This document shows positions 44,674 through 57,300 of a stretch of 64,000 bases of DNA, piece by piece. The notes beneath the pieces were generated by a model. That model ran no database searches. It was not told the origin of the DNA and saw nothing but the letters and a program-made list of their open reading frames with translations. Source of the DNA: Diplosphaera chodatii (lineage: Eukaryota > Chlorophyta > Trebouxiophyceae > Prasiolales > Stichococcaceae); the NCBI GenBank assembly GCA_032358165.1, contig JAALGY010000013.1, positions 1 to 64,000 on the forward strand. The letters are read 5' to 3'. The translations under genes and the position numbers were made by a program. Within the stretch, counting starts at the first letter, position 1, and each line of letters starts with the position of its first letter.

Positions 44674-47600
44674 CATGGCCGCCGATGCTGCGACTGGCGG
44701 TACGAGGGCACGCCAGTCCGCCAAGCTCTGCAGCCACCAAACTGTCATCACGCTGCTGCTTGTCATCTCCGCAGGCAAGCCTGGAGTGCACAGTGCCTGG
44801 TTCCACCTGATGATGTACATGCACATGCTCACAGGATCCGTCCTCAGATCCTGCATGGCCGACCTTGACCACTGGACTTAGCCAGATATTCATGTCCATC
44901 ACCCTCATCTCTATTGATTTTCAGACCAATCAACATACAGGCACCATACAGCATACAGCAGCACAGCCAGGGCGTGACGGCGCAGTTGCAAATCTCCGTG
45001 CGGGCGCCAGTAGCAGGCGACTTGCTCAGTTTGCCGCCGCGGCCGAGGACCCAGTCCAACCAGGTCCGTGTCTTGAAACGTGCCGTATTGGAGACTCTGG
45101 CATGCACGTGTGATACTTCGGCCACCACACTACTGGAGCGTCAAGCATAGCAAGCCTGTGATTATCTGCCTACTGCAGCTGCTTGCCCGGCTCTGGACAC
45201 AGTGGCACGGCAGCAGGGCCTCACAACATTTCTGGCAGCAGCAGAGGTACTGCTCGTCGGCAATAGCTTCCTGCATATGGCTATCTTAGCACACGTCATG
45301 GGTATCACACGTAATGGGTATCACATCTCAGGGTGGTTTGGCCTTGCTGCCCATGCAGGCAGCTGGACTGACGCTGACGCTGCAGTCGAAGTACGCAGCA
45401 AACACGGTGTTTGCACCCACAAACGAGGCTTTCGTCAGCCTCTGTGAGCATCTTGACGTGTCACAGGCAGTCTTGCTGGCTGATACGGCCAGGATCACGG
45501 AGGTATGCCGGAGCCAAGGAAACATTGCACTGGTGTTCTCCTCAAGCCCGCCATTGACCATCGACCTCAACAACCTGCTGTGCTCGTAAGCTCACCTCTC
45601 CTGCACACCTGACTTGCAGATCATTCAGCAGCACGTCATCCCTGACAAGGCCCTGACGGAGTTCTCAGTCTCCAACAACCAGAAGCTGAACACGCTGCTT
45701 CCTGGCTCGCCACTTACGGTAAGGTGCTGGCAACAGCGTTTGCCTGTCAACTGCAAAGGAACATGCTACCAACCACCTGCAGCACCACTGGACACTGCCC
45801 ACCAGAAGCCCATATTGCATGTGCACATCATTGTGATGGGGAGTTATAATATGCAACATGTTCCACATGGGTTTTCCAGGGCATCGTCATCCAACACAAG
45901 CTGAATGTCGCGTCACTTGGCAGCAATGCGCCGGCGCCTGTCGGCAGGAGCACAGTGGCCTGCAAGTCTCGGCTGTTCACGCTGGACACTGTGCTGCTGC
46001 CAGCGGACATACAGCTGCCAGAGCAGGTGGTACCAGCGCACTGTAGCATCATACCAGACTGCCACCAATCAGTGTGGTGGATGATAGCATGGTGGATGAT
46101 AGCATGCTCACTGTGATGGGTTGAAGATGCTGCACCGACTCTGACAGTGTTGATCTGATGTGCAAAGGCGTCGACAAAGGCACCAGTCAGGGCGCCTGTG
46201 AAGGCACCGGTGAAGGCTCCCGCCGAGACGCCAGGCAAAGGAAGGGCGGTCGCACCAGTCCCAGCAACGGCGCCGCGGGCTGCCCCAGCATCAGCACCAG
46301 CACCAGCACTAGTTCCTGTGACAGAGGAGCCGATCATCGGGAATCCGCTGGTGAAGTCAACTGCTCAGCCACCGGCGGCGAAGCCGCTGCCTGCGCGGCC
46401 GTTCAGTGAGGAGCCGGCAGCCGAGCCGCAGCCAGCGCCAGCAGCGGACCTGCCGCTGCTGGTATCAGACTCGCAAGCGACAAGCGCCCCCACCGCACCG
46501 GCTGGCAGCACCCCGCCGACCCCCGCTGCGCCAGCGCCTCCAGGTGTGGAGCATGCAGCATGCATGGCCTGAGGGATGGTGCATGATATTGCTGCGTGTA
46601 CATGCTGCTCTTCTGGTGTGCTGCACGAGCCAGAGCAAAATGGGAGGTGTCTGCTATGCTGTCGCATTGCAACAACATACCCGTTGGATGTATCTGCTAT
46701 ACAGGCTGCCAGACATTCAGCCAGGCAGCGCGGACATTTGGTGTGCTGGACACCTATACTCAAGCTGTGCAGGTGTGCGACAGCACCCAAAGAGATGTGA
46801 TGGTCTCTGTGCATACTCTGCTTGAAGTCTTGTTTGCTGCATGGGAGCGCTGGTAGCGCCTGCTGCTGCATATGCTGTACCAACCAGTACAGCTCAGTGA
46901 GGCTGCCAATCCATTGAACGATGCCTAAGCCCTGCGCTGCCTCTCTGGCGTGTGCAGGCGGCCGGTCTCAGTAGCCTGCTGCAGAACTCGACCGCACAGA
47001 ACACATTCTTTGCGCCTTCAGACGACGCCTTCAACAACCTGCAGCGCCAGATCGGGGTGTCCACCCCAGAGCTGCTGGCCAACACCAATCTCGTGACACA
47101 GGTGCAGCGCAGTGAACAGATTTTCTTGCTGTGATGACATGCGGTATGACAGTCTAGCTGTGCTGAACAGCTTGGTGGTAGGAAATCACCAGGTCAATGG
47201 CGTGCAGTGTTCAAATTAATGCAGCAAACTCAGCACGAGATGTATGTCATGTGCGCTCTCTGCTGCATTGATGACAACGGTGATGTTCTGTGCTGACCTG
47301 CAGATTGTGCGGAACAGCATCGTGCCTGGGCTCCGGGTGTCGTCAGGCGCACTATTCAATGGGCAGCAACTACCCACCCTGGACAACCAAAACATCACGG
47401 TGTGCTGCCCAGCACACCTGCGATGCCCAAAGCCCCACACGATTGCTATGGAAAACCGACTGCCCTGCATAACATATATTGACAGCATCCTGATATATGT
47501 AGGGCATCCACCTCAATGTGCACCATGGCCAGGGCAGTTTGTGCATGCTCAGGGCATCACACTGCTCCAACACAGGTGAACATCATAAACAACTTCGTGC

Positions 47601-50488
47601 GCTTCAGCGCGGACGGCAACCTGCCCCCCGCGACTGTGGTTGTTGGCGACGTGGCCGCCTGCAACTCCCGCATCAACATCGTTGACACCGTCCTGTTCCC
47701 CACCCTGGTGCAGTCAAACCCTGTCTATCGCTGATCAGATCCTCAGGAGCTGGGTTGTGTTTGTGTATGGTGTGTCAGGCTTTGAAGTGTGGCTCCTGCT
47801 GGGAATTTTAGAGTCGGCAAGCCCCTTCGATGTGTCCTCCTTCTTAGCGTTCGTCACATGATTCTGCACTCGAGTGGTCTGCAGACGCCGGGCACGCTGC
47901 CAGCTGGCGCCGCCATACCGCCGCCGCTGATCACGGTCAACCCGCTCGCGCCAGGGGAGGCGACCCCGCCATCAGCGCCCCCTGCGCCACGGCGGCCGCC
48001 CCCCAGCTACGGCCCGCCACCAGCCGTACCAGCTCCTGTGTACTCGCCGCCGCCCCTCAGCCCGCCGCCCAGCTACAGCCCGCCGCCACCCGCCCTGCGG
48101 CCCCCACCCAGCTACAGACCCCCACCGCCGGCGCCTGTCACCTCCCCTCCACTGCGCTTGCCACCCCCTACTCCCTCACCTCCGCCGCCGCAGCCACCAC
48201 AGCCTGAGCTATCCCCACCTTTCCCACCGCCCTTGGGGTCGCCACCGCCACCCTCCCCACCGCTGCCCCCGCCACCACGCCCGCTGTCCCCGCCACCGTC
48301 ATACCCTCCTCCCCCTCCCTCCCCGCCGCCTGCCCAGCAGTTGCCACCTCCAACCCCTCCACTACGGCCGCCCTCCCCGCCGCCACTCTCACCACCGCCA
48401 CCTTCGCCGCCACCTCCCTCCCCACCGCTGTCCCCGCCACCATCATATTCGCCTCCCCCGCCCTCCCCACCACCTACCCAGCCGTCGCCGCCTCCACCCC
48501 CACCGCCACTCCCACCATCACCACCACCCTCGCCACCTCCTCCCTCACCTTCGCCACCCCCATCTCTGGCCCCACCGCCACCCGCACCACCGCCAGTCCC
48601 GCCGTCAACACCGCCCAGTCCCCCGCCAAGCCCTCCACTGATATCGCCATCGCCATCGCCACCCCCTAGCTCACCGCCACCATCCTTGCCCCCTCCCTCA
48701 CCGCCGCCTCCCTCACCACCCCCTCCTTCACCGCCCCCTCCATCCCCACCGCCGCCAGCCCCACCCCCTCTGTCACCGCCGCCATCGCCACCCCCGCAGT
48801 ATGCTCCACCCCCTCCAACCCCACCACCGCCATCTCCGCCCCCTCTGTCACCGCCGCCGCTGCCGCCCCCGCCGTACTTCCCGCCCCCCTCGCCACCTCC
48901 GCCGTCCCCGCCCCCTCCGTCCCAACCGCCGCCATCTCCGCCCCCTCTGTCCCCGCCGCCGCCCCCTCCGCCGGTGCTGTTGCCGCCGCCAAGCCTGCCA
49001 CCTGCAACTGCGCAGCCCACCGCTGCGCCGATCTTCGGTGTGCCACCCGCGCTACAGCCCGTGCAGATCACACTCACACCAGCAGGTGGACTCTTCAACG
49101 TTGTCATCCACTCACCTCACCTGTGCCATACCCAGATGATTGTGTTCGGCAAGCATGGTACACGATGATGAGGTAGACTCTAGTTGACACAGCTGGGATG
49201 CTGACGTGCAGGCCAATGCAAAACTGTGGACGTTGTCACATCGCAGCAGGACAATCTTTCCATCTTCCGGCGAGCTGCTCAGGTAGGGCCTTCCAGCATG
49301 GCCTTTAGAGAGAGTGTACACCAGTGTTGCAAGGGGCACCCGGTAGTAGCATGTATTGCGGCTGCTGCAAGAATTTGGGTATCCGTTCTTCAGACTGTAT
49401 CATCCCTGCGAGTACAGCAACTGATGGCAGCAGCAAGCAGTCAATTGCGCTGTCACTGCCAGTTTGCAGCTGGAAGTGACAGCCGATGTTCACCTGCAGG
49501 CTGCGTTCATGCAGGGCGTGTTGCTCAACCCTCAAGCATCAGTCACACTGCTGGCGCCGCTGAACTCTGCGTTCAATGCATTCCTGGATGGGGCGGGGCT
49601 GTCCCTCGACCAGCTGCTGTCCAATCCGACACTGCTGAAGCAGGTGCATCGCGTTTGAAAGCGGTTGCATAATGCGTGTTTTGCCTGCAGGTCACCGAGT
49701 CCTGATGGGCCCGCAGATCCTGCATAGCTGCATTGTTCGCTCACTTGCTACCGATCATGCCTAACCACCATGCGTGATGGCAAATGATCAGCATCAGGGT
49801 GTTAGCAGTGTGAACAAAGGATCGCGAGTTGCAATTTGTTGCCTGCAGCTCCTGAGCAACGAGGTGGTGGTGGGTGGCGCATTCACGCTGGGCCAGCTGC
49901 AGAATGGCGCCGTGCTGCCAACCCTGGCGGGCCAGAACATCACGGTCTTTGCTGACTCGCCGCCCTCAGACCCTGACCGCGCAGTACGTGATATCAGCAA
50001 GCCATGCTGCCTTGCTGCCAGTCCGTTGCAAACCTGCGCTCGCACACTTACAAGGCGAAACTTGTTTGTTGCAGCTTAGTCCAGCATCTTGTAGAGACAG
50101 TGTGCATTCAGCTGCTTGCCTTGCGCAGTGTCCATGAGTTCATCGTGAGCTGCAGGTCAGCTTTAGCAGCCAGCTGGCGGGCTCGCCGCCGGCTAATGTG
50201 GCACAGGCAGACCTTCTGGCCTGCAACGCCGTCATCCAAGTCGTCGACCGGCTGCTGCTGCCGGTAACAGTGCGTCTGCCAACCAGCTATGCATGTGCTT
50301 CAGGCCCTCACTGTGCAGCCCACCCTCGGTTGGGCAACGCATGCTGCGTTTGTGCATTTCAGGTGCCCAGGGGCGGGTCACCCCGTCCTGTCCCATCGGT
50401 GGGTCACATGTGTGGGATGTTGACTTGCCCGTGTCAGGTTCAGACCGAGTGGCCATATCACTACCTGGCCATATCACTACAGGAGTAG
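44674..50488 (+). CDS. Extracellular fasciclin (FAS1) protein with hydroxyproline-rich domain
   Basis: Probably a cell-wall or matrix adhesion glycoprotein. Proposed start 44674, with a hydrophobic stretch HQTVITLLLVISA that could be a signal peptide. FAS1-1: ANTVFAPTNEAFVSLCEHLD, IIQQHVIPDKALTEF, KSRLFTLDTVLLP. A Pro/Ala-rich arabinogalactan-like linker follows (46170-46550). FAS1-2: QNTFFAPSDDAFNNLQRQIG, IVRNSIVPGLRVSSG, CNSRINIVDTVLFPT. A Ser-Pro domain comes next (47880-49085). FAS1-3: QDNLSIFRRAAQ, VTLLAPLNSAFNAFLDGAGL, LLSNEVVVGGAFTLGQLQNG, CNAVIQVVDRLLLP. Many small exons with GT-AG borders. The first exons (44674-45200) and the end (stop TAG 50486-50488, after about 50260) are uncertain. 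Confidence 0.85.
47880..49085 (+). repeat. (Ser/Ala/Thr)-Pro(2-6) hydroxyproline-rich repeat domain
   Basis: One uninterrupted exon of about 400 residues consists almost wholly of SPPP, SPPPP, PPPPSPPP and APPPP runs, with occasional PPPSY units. Such tracts are the glycosylated polyproline-II rods of algal wall proteins such as pherophorins. At DNA level it is a pyrimidine-rich CCN repeat prone to slippage. The opposite strand reads as an artefactual Gly-rich ORF. Confidence 0.92.
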
Positions 50489-51218
50489 GCGGTCACTGGG
50501 TCCATGCTGCTCATAGGTGGCGGTCTCTGGCGCACGCGCGATCACCCCACCATCAACGCCAGCCGTACGCTACCCTGCTGCAGGAGTTGCATTCCTGTTC
50601 TGACTTGTCATGCCCCGTGTGGAGTTGTCCAAGCGAGGCGGTACGACAATTGAAGTGCAAGGTGTGCCTGCTTGGTGGTCTGCAGTGCACTGCCTTCTTT
50701 CATGTACACAGTCAAGCGTGTGACCCCTGCAGGTAGCTGTGTCAGGTGCCAGGGGCCAGCCTGAAACGGCTGGAGCAGCTGTGCTGCCGAGAACGAGTGA
50801 CAGTTCTGTCCAGCCTACAACAGATGACGAGCCGCGTCTGCTGCAGCAGCCCAGGAATTGAATGCTATTGACTTGACGCCGTCGCAACAGAGATGAGGGC
50901 CAACTGGTCTTAGAACCACATTTGAGCACCAGCTTGCCATACATGACAGTGTCTGCTAGAGAAGCGATACTGACATGTAGATCCTGACATCTAGGGTTAC
51001 GATTAGGGTTCCGAATGGCATTGCACATTCATTTGTCTGAACTGCTGAGTCGCTACCAGCACCTGTTCGTGAAAGCAAACATACCCACTGATACCTGATG
51101 TTCCTGAATACATACCTGCCAACGCAGATGGTGCGCAATGGCCGTCGCCTGTACTTGTCTTGCCTACTGCAGCTTGCATCAATAGCATGCCCGCAAATCA
51201 GGGGTGCCAATAACCCCA
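50489..51218. other. Convergent intergenic region between FAS1 and NTE genes
   Basis: About 730 bp between two convergent stop codons; it probably holds both 3' UTRs. Two TAGGGTT-like telomeric-type motifs occur at 50992-51010. No conserved protein was seen. Confidence 0.55.
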
Positions 51219-54200
51219 CTATGGCTTGAAACCGTCCCAGCTGCTCCGCCCAGGTTGCACATCAGCTGCAGCCGCCCCATTGCCCGCATTGCTACCGCCA
51301 TTGTCTGACGCCGCCGCCTGAGCCAGGCCGTCTGCAAAGGTGGCACGGCGGCCCATGGTGGCTGACTCCTTGCCATCGCCAGCAGCAGAATGCAGGTTGG
51401 CGCTGCCGCTGGGGTCTGCGCAGTCGCCGGAGACATCATCGTCCAGCTCCACGGCGCCTAGGATCCCGTCGGTGCTGGTGCCGGCCAGGCTGCCGCCTTC
51501 CTCGTCCTGCATGTTGCGAATGCCACCAGGGCTTTTGACCCTTTGTCAGACCTGGCATGTCAAGCGTGAGCATCGAGTGCAGGCATCCGGGTTGCCACAT
51601 AGATACATGGGACATCCACCAAGCGGCAAGACACGTGGGACATGGGCGATAAGTGCAAGCGTGCTCTGGCGATGCGCTGTGTGCCGTGCGGATGCCTGAC
51701 CACAGGCCGAGGCCGGCAATGACCACCCGTCTCGGAGTTGAGAGCCCTACCAGACAACCCTCAAGCCCTCACCGAGGAGCTGTCGTCGTCGGCCGACTCG
51801 TGGGTGTCGGACGCCGAGTCGTCATCAGCCTCCAGGGCGCCCTGCAGCGCCAGCAGCCCGCTCTGCGCGCTGCGCATGTCCTCAGCCAGCCCGCCGCCGC
51901 TGCTGCGACGCTCAAACGGCAGCTGCCTGCGCCCCCTGCCGCCGAGGTGCCCAGAGTAGCCGGCCCTGCAGCATGGTGTGGTGCATCCGTTTGCAATCAA
52001 CTGACGTATCGGCGAAATAGAGTGGTGCACAGGCAGCCGGACCATACAGACTGGCTCCACCCAAGTATCGGAATAGATCACGAGAGCAGGATGGCCTACA
52101 AAGTGTGTGTACGCTGCAAAGGGCTGCCAGCGTGGAACACCTGGGGCGGTAGGGTGGGAGCACAGCATCATCGGGGGAGGACGCGATGTCGGATGACGTC
52201 GCGCCCTCCGCCTCATGCTCCCCGATGCTGCTGAGGTGCAGCAGCCGGGTGCCTGCTGTGTGCACCTCCTCGGGCATTCCGCCGCCGTCCGCGCCAGCCG
52301 CCAGCACCGGCGGCGGCGCCAGGGTGCTGCGAGCAACATGCCGCCCGCCGCCGCTGCGGCCTCGACCGCTGACTGCCCTCTGTGCGTGCACCATATACGG
52401 TGTGGGATATCCATTGCAGACAGCCTCCTTTGATCCAGACACATGATAGCATCTGTGTATCAGCACCTGTGAAGACAATGTTTCAGCTCAGGCATGGCAC
52501 CAAGCTGTGAACTGCCTGCTGATTTGCACCGACCTGCGGCCGAGGCGGGAAGTTCTGGCCGCGGCCGCCAGCCTGGGGCGGCAGCAGTGAAGGCGAGTGC
52601 ACGACGCTGCCCCCGCGCCGCAACGACCCGGCTCCAGACAGCGCGCTGGCCTGCTGCAGGTGCGCGAGCAGACGTGCATAAAGTCAGGCAGCGAGGCAGG
52701 TGGATATGATGCCCAGGTTCGAGATGACCCTCCGCCAATACACGGCGTCACGGCTATACTGGGTTCAAATAGGGTTTTAGGGTTTGGGATCTCACCATGG
52801 GCACAGGCAGCCTGCCGCTGGGGGCGCGCTGCATGTCAGCAGACTGCACACGGCAGGCGCCGCCGGGCAGCCGTCCGCTGGCGAGCCGACGCATGTCCGC
52901 CGGGCTGGGCAGCAGCGCCGGCCGCGGCGGCGGCGGCGGCATTGCAGCTCGGTCGCCCGCTGCTCGGGCTGGGGACGGCATGGGGGGGCTGCTGCTGCCG
53001 CCGCGGCTGCCGGGGCTGCTGCCGAGCGATGCGCCAGCCGCCAGGCGCTGGCTGCGACGGGCGCTCACGGACTCGTGGCTGACGCCCCTGGCGTCGGTGA
53101 ACCAGGCCGCAGCCCCCGAGCCGTTGCCGGATGCTCCCGGCTCAGCAGGCGGCTGCAGCAGCGTACAGCAAATGCATCGGTAATGGAACAGGTCAGCGCA
53201 TCGGTCGAGAAAAATGGTTCAAGGCTTTCACATAGTGAAGGGCTACGCCATGTGAGAGTGCAGTGACTCTGGTCACACAGTACCAAGACTGCATCACAGC
53301 AGCACCTGCAGCGAGGGGGCGGGCGGCGGGAGCGGGGGCCGCTGCGCGACGTCGGCTGCTGCGGACGTGGCGTGGCCCAGGGCAGCCACTGCATTCTGCA
53401 GGGCATCGGCTGCGCCCTCCGGCGCCGGCGCTGCAACGCTTGTTGGCGGGCTGCCGCTGCCGGCGCGCCGCTGCCACCGCTGCTTCGGGGTGGGCGGCGA
53501 GCCGCCCGCGGCCCCCTGCCGCTCCCTCCAGCTGCCTGTAGTATGCACATGACGGTGCTTGCATGTGTGTTCCATTTGTTCACGTACTTGCTGTGCAGCA
53601 GTGGGTTCATTCCCGAGCTGCTCTACTGCTCTGGCAAGCAGCAGTGATTGTCCACCTGACATCCATGAAAGGCGCCTGATGTAGACAACAAGCAATCGAA
53701 TGCGTACCCCAAAACTCGCTGGCCTCGGGGCTGGTGCCCAACGGCGAGCCGCCATCCGGACTGGACCCACCCGGCGGGCTGCCGCCACCCAGCATCCAGT
53801 CCGTCCCTGGACAAACTCAATCTTTGAATTCTTGGATTTCGGATGGTGGCGCCCTGATGCACATGATGCACTTGAGCAGCAACATTGACGCCTGAGCAAG
53901 CGGCAGCATGTGCCCCAACAAAACAGGGGTTGGAGCAGGATGCACCAAGCATACAGTTCATCATCAACCAGCGTCAGGGCAGGCTCTGCAGGCACCTGGC
54001 GGCATGGACGATGCGGTCTCGGCATATGCCCACCGCTGGTGCTGCGGCGCCGACATCGAGCTGCGCCGCCGACTCGGCTGCGCCTCACTGCGCATGCGAA
54101 ATTGCACATGTTAGTCACTCGACTTCCGGGACAAACTGGCTGTCGTTTTGGCGCCTCTAGCTACAGGCCAATGTCAGGCCGATGTCAGGCTCACACCAGT

Positions 54201-54390
54201 CTCAGACAACGTGGTAACTTGGCATTGAGCAGACAGCATGGCGCGCACCCATCGCTATGACCCTCTGGGTGCAAGTGCTTGCCCTGCAGCTGCGGCATGC
54301 AGGAGATGCTGTGGTGGCGGCGCAGGCCGCCACGCCAGCCCCTGGCTGCCTGGTTCGCCGCTGCGCTCTGGAGACCCTGCGGTGCCAAGA
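51219..54390 (-). other. Ser/Arg/Gly-rich disordered tail, probably the C-terminus of the NTE-like protein
   Basis: A series of minus-strand exons, for example ending [13 protein letters not shown] (54270), [20 protein letters not shown] (54050), [20 protein letters not shown] (53780), [20 protein letters not shown] (53030), [16 protein letters not shown] (51900) and [20 protein letters not shown] (51330), to a stop at 51219. Repeated R-R-x-S motifs suggest phosphorylation by basophilic kinases. It could instead be a separate gene. Confidence 0.55.
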
Positions 54391-57300
54391 CGAGCGTAAG
54401 CATACGGACAGAAAACCACGAGCAAGCTTGTATGTGGCCAAAGAACTTGCAGCACCAGGCCTGCTGACATTTCCTGTGTCTGGTGACCGTTTTGCAACAC
54501 AGCTGGTTGTGGACCTGCTGATGCAGCAACCTGACCTTCTCTGACACAGGAAAGGCAGTTGCAAGCATGGTTGTTTAGATACAGGAATTAACATCATGAG
54601 GTCCATGCAATGCTGTGAGCTTGACTGCACAGACCTGGGGCGGCACAGTTGCAAGGCGTGCCCCCAGATCGCCGCCCAGCCGCGACTGCCACTCACTGAT
54701 GACGTCCCATGCATACCTACGTCAAAACAACACGGTTTCAAATGGCACAAAGCGGTGCGGCTTTGTGGCTGGGGACTGAATATATCAACGAGGCGCCAGG
54801 TCCGAGGCAGCAGATAGCGAGGTTGGCAGCGCCCGCATCGCGCCTGTTACTGTCGCGCACGATGCGGTCCATCAGGTGGTAGTCCATCAGTCTGAAGTGC
54901 CACACCTGCAAGGTCAAACATGGAGAGTTGGGACAAGAGGCTGCACAGTTGTCCTCAGCACAGCTTGCAGAACATCAAGCATATAGTGCGACTGGACCAA
55001 GTCTGCACTGCACAATTCCGAAGCAGCAGAAGCTCCATCAGCGGCTCACCGGTGGGCGTAGGTACAGGTCGATGACATAGTCGCGGCTCATGCGCTTAAG
55101 CGCCTGGCTGTGGCTCATCCACGTGAGCGCGTTCACGATCTGGTTGTAACGTGGCAGCTTGATGCCGAACCTGCGGTGCGAGCAACCAACCCACCTTCAG
55201 AAGGGCTGTGTGTGGGCTGTGTATAGGAGCCTCTTGCAGCATGGTCTGCAGGCAAAGGCAGTGGTGGGCCAAGCACACCCCCATCAGATGGGTGCAGATG
55301 GGGCATACCGCAGGCGTTCAAAGGGGCACAGGCGGTCCCACAGCATGCGCCAGCCGGAGACGCCGCCGTGGATCGGCGTCACCTCCCGGTACGCGCTGTC
55401 ATCGCGGTCCTCCACATCCACCACCAGCACCTTGTCCACCCCTGCGAAGACAGCTCTGAGCTTTATAACTTGCCGTTGACATTCATTAATTGGACGAACC
55501 CGGCCAGGTCGAGTCTTTCACTACAGATGTTGTCAGCTTTGCCAGGGCCTCCAATTCTGTGAAATTGCTGTCCCTACCTTGTGCGTGCATGACGTCCACT
55601 GGTATGTTCTTGATGTACCTGCCATCATACAGAAGCGGTTCATAACAAAACACCAGATGCTGACTCTGTGCCTTCACAATGGCGCAGGGTTCCACAGCTC
55701 ATCTCCAAAAGCAGATAGAAGGCCATGCCCACCCGCCGTCGATGAGCAGGTCGCCATCATAGAAGACAGGCGGCACCAGGCCCACGATGGTCATGCTGGC
55801 GCGCACAAGCAGCCACAGCGGCCCCGCTCGGTGTACAGCCGGATCGCCCTTGCTCAGGTTGGTCGTCACGCAGAAGTAGCTGCACAGCGTACATAGCACA
55901 CGTTGTGGATCCACCACAGAACAGCTTGGTCCACGATAATGTCGCTGAACATGTACACAATCGCTCCTCGTTAGATTCGCTGGGGCTCAGCTGTGGCACA
56001 TGCTGCTGTGTCACACTGCAACCCGGCAACGAACGGTGCAATGCAACAGCTGGATGAAAGAGGAGAAGTGGTCAGGGTTGGAGCAGAGATGGCGCACTTG
56101 AGCCACAGGTCTTCAATGCGACTGGCGCCATGCTCAAAGGACTCCTTGACAATTTTGTTGAAGCCCGCGCCCGTGAACAGGCTGATCAGTGGCAGCGTCA
56201 AGTCCTGCCCGAGGACCATTGACAGCTTGAGTTATTGTCGCGACAGTGCTCATGTGCCAGCAGTCAGCACACCAGCCCAAAAGACGCATGCTGCACCTCA
56301 CCTCCAAATGCACATCAATGGCTGCAGACTCACCAGCAGAAGGTGGTGCACCGATGACATGCGAGCCGCATACTTGCGCACAGTTTTGTACATGTCGCCC
56401 CAGGCCAGGCCCTGAGCATACAGCGCCGCCATGAATGCTCCCTGCAGCAGACATCACGTATCGGCAGTCAAGCATGCTCACTCTTCCACCACTGCATTAT
56501 GTGGCGAGGCTTCTGCACCAGAGGATGCACAGCGCTTTTCAACAGAAAACCATGCCACAGCAGGCACCTGGGAGGTGCCGCCAATGACGTCCACAGGCAC
56601 GCCAGCAGTGTCCAGGGCATGCAGCACGCCCAGGTGTGCCAGGCCGCGGCTACCGCCGCCCGATAGCACCAGGCCCACCGCCTTGCCAGCCATCCACCGT
56701 GCTAACCGCGCCATGTCCTGAGCACAACCATTGATGCATGTTCCATGAGGTGCTCCATACCACGAACGACGCCAAACTGGGCCGAAGGCAGTTTTGCCAA
56801 TATTCAAGCAGCTACCTTGTCGTTTGCTAAGCGGATGTGGTGGTGGCGCTGCAGCTGCGGCCGCGGCTGCAGCCAGGCCAGTGTGCCTTTGGGGTCTGCA
56901 TCGCTGTCGTGCAGCAACACCAGCTCCACACGCCTGCACATGAAGACACTCTCTGCAAATGCTGGGTTGCACCGCCTGAAACCAGGCACACCCCGACTGC
57001 CAAGCACAACATGCCCAAGCATGAGCTTCACCACATCAGAAGCGATTGTCGCTCAGCATCACGGGTGGCCAGCCACTACACCTGAACTCGGATACCCAGT
57101 CCGGGGTACCGCTCTCGCTCAGGAAGGCGGCCAGCCCACTGAAGTCGGTGCCATCGGCCCACCCCGAAGGGTCTGCAGCGAGCCGCCGCCATGGTGACCT
57201 GCATGCAGTGGACTCAGGCGTCAGCAGACTGCTTCTGCATTGAGAGCGCTGAAATAAAGCCTTAGCTAGGTGCATGTGAGGGTAGCTAGCTTGCCTGACG

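Noticed and set aside
48112..49107. A 331-residue Gly-rich minus-strand ORF
   Set aside because: It is the complement of the (Ser-Pro)n exon. Pyrimidine-rich CCN repeats always give an open Gly-rich antisense frame.
52494..53183. Plus-strand Ala/Arg-rich ORFs as a second gene opposite the NTE tail
   Set aside because: GC-rich antisense shadows with no domain; the minus-strand exons show consistent splice borders and RRxS motifs.
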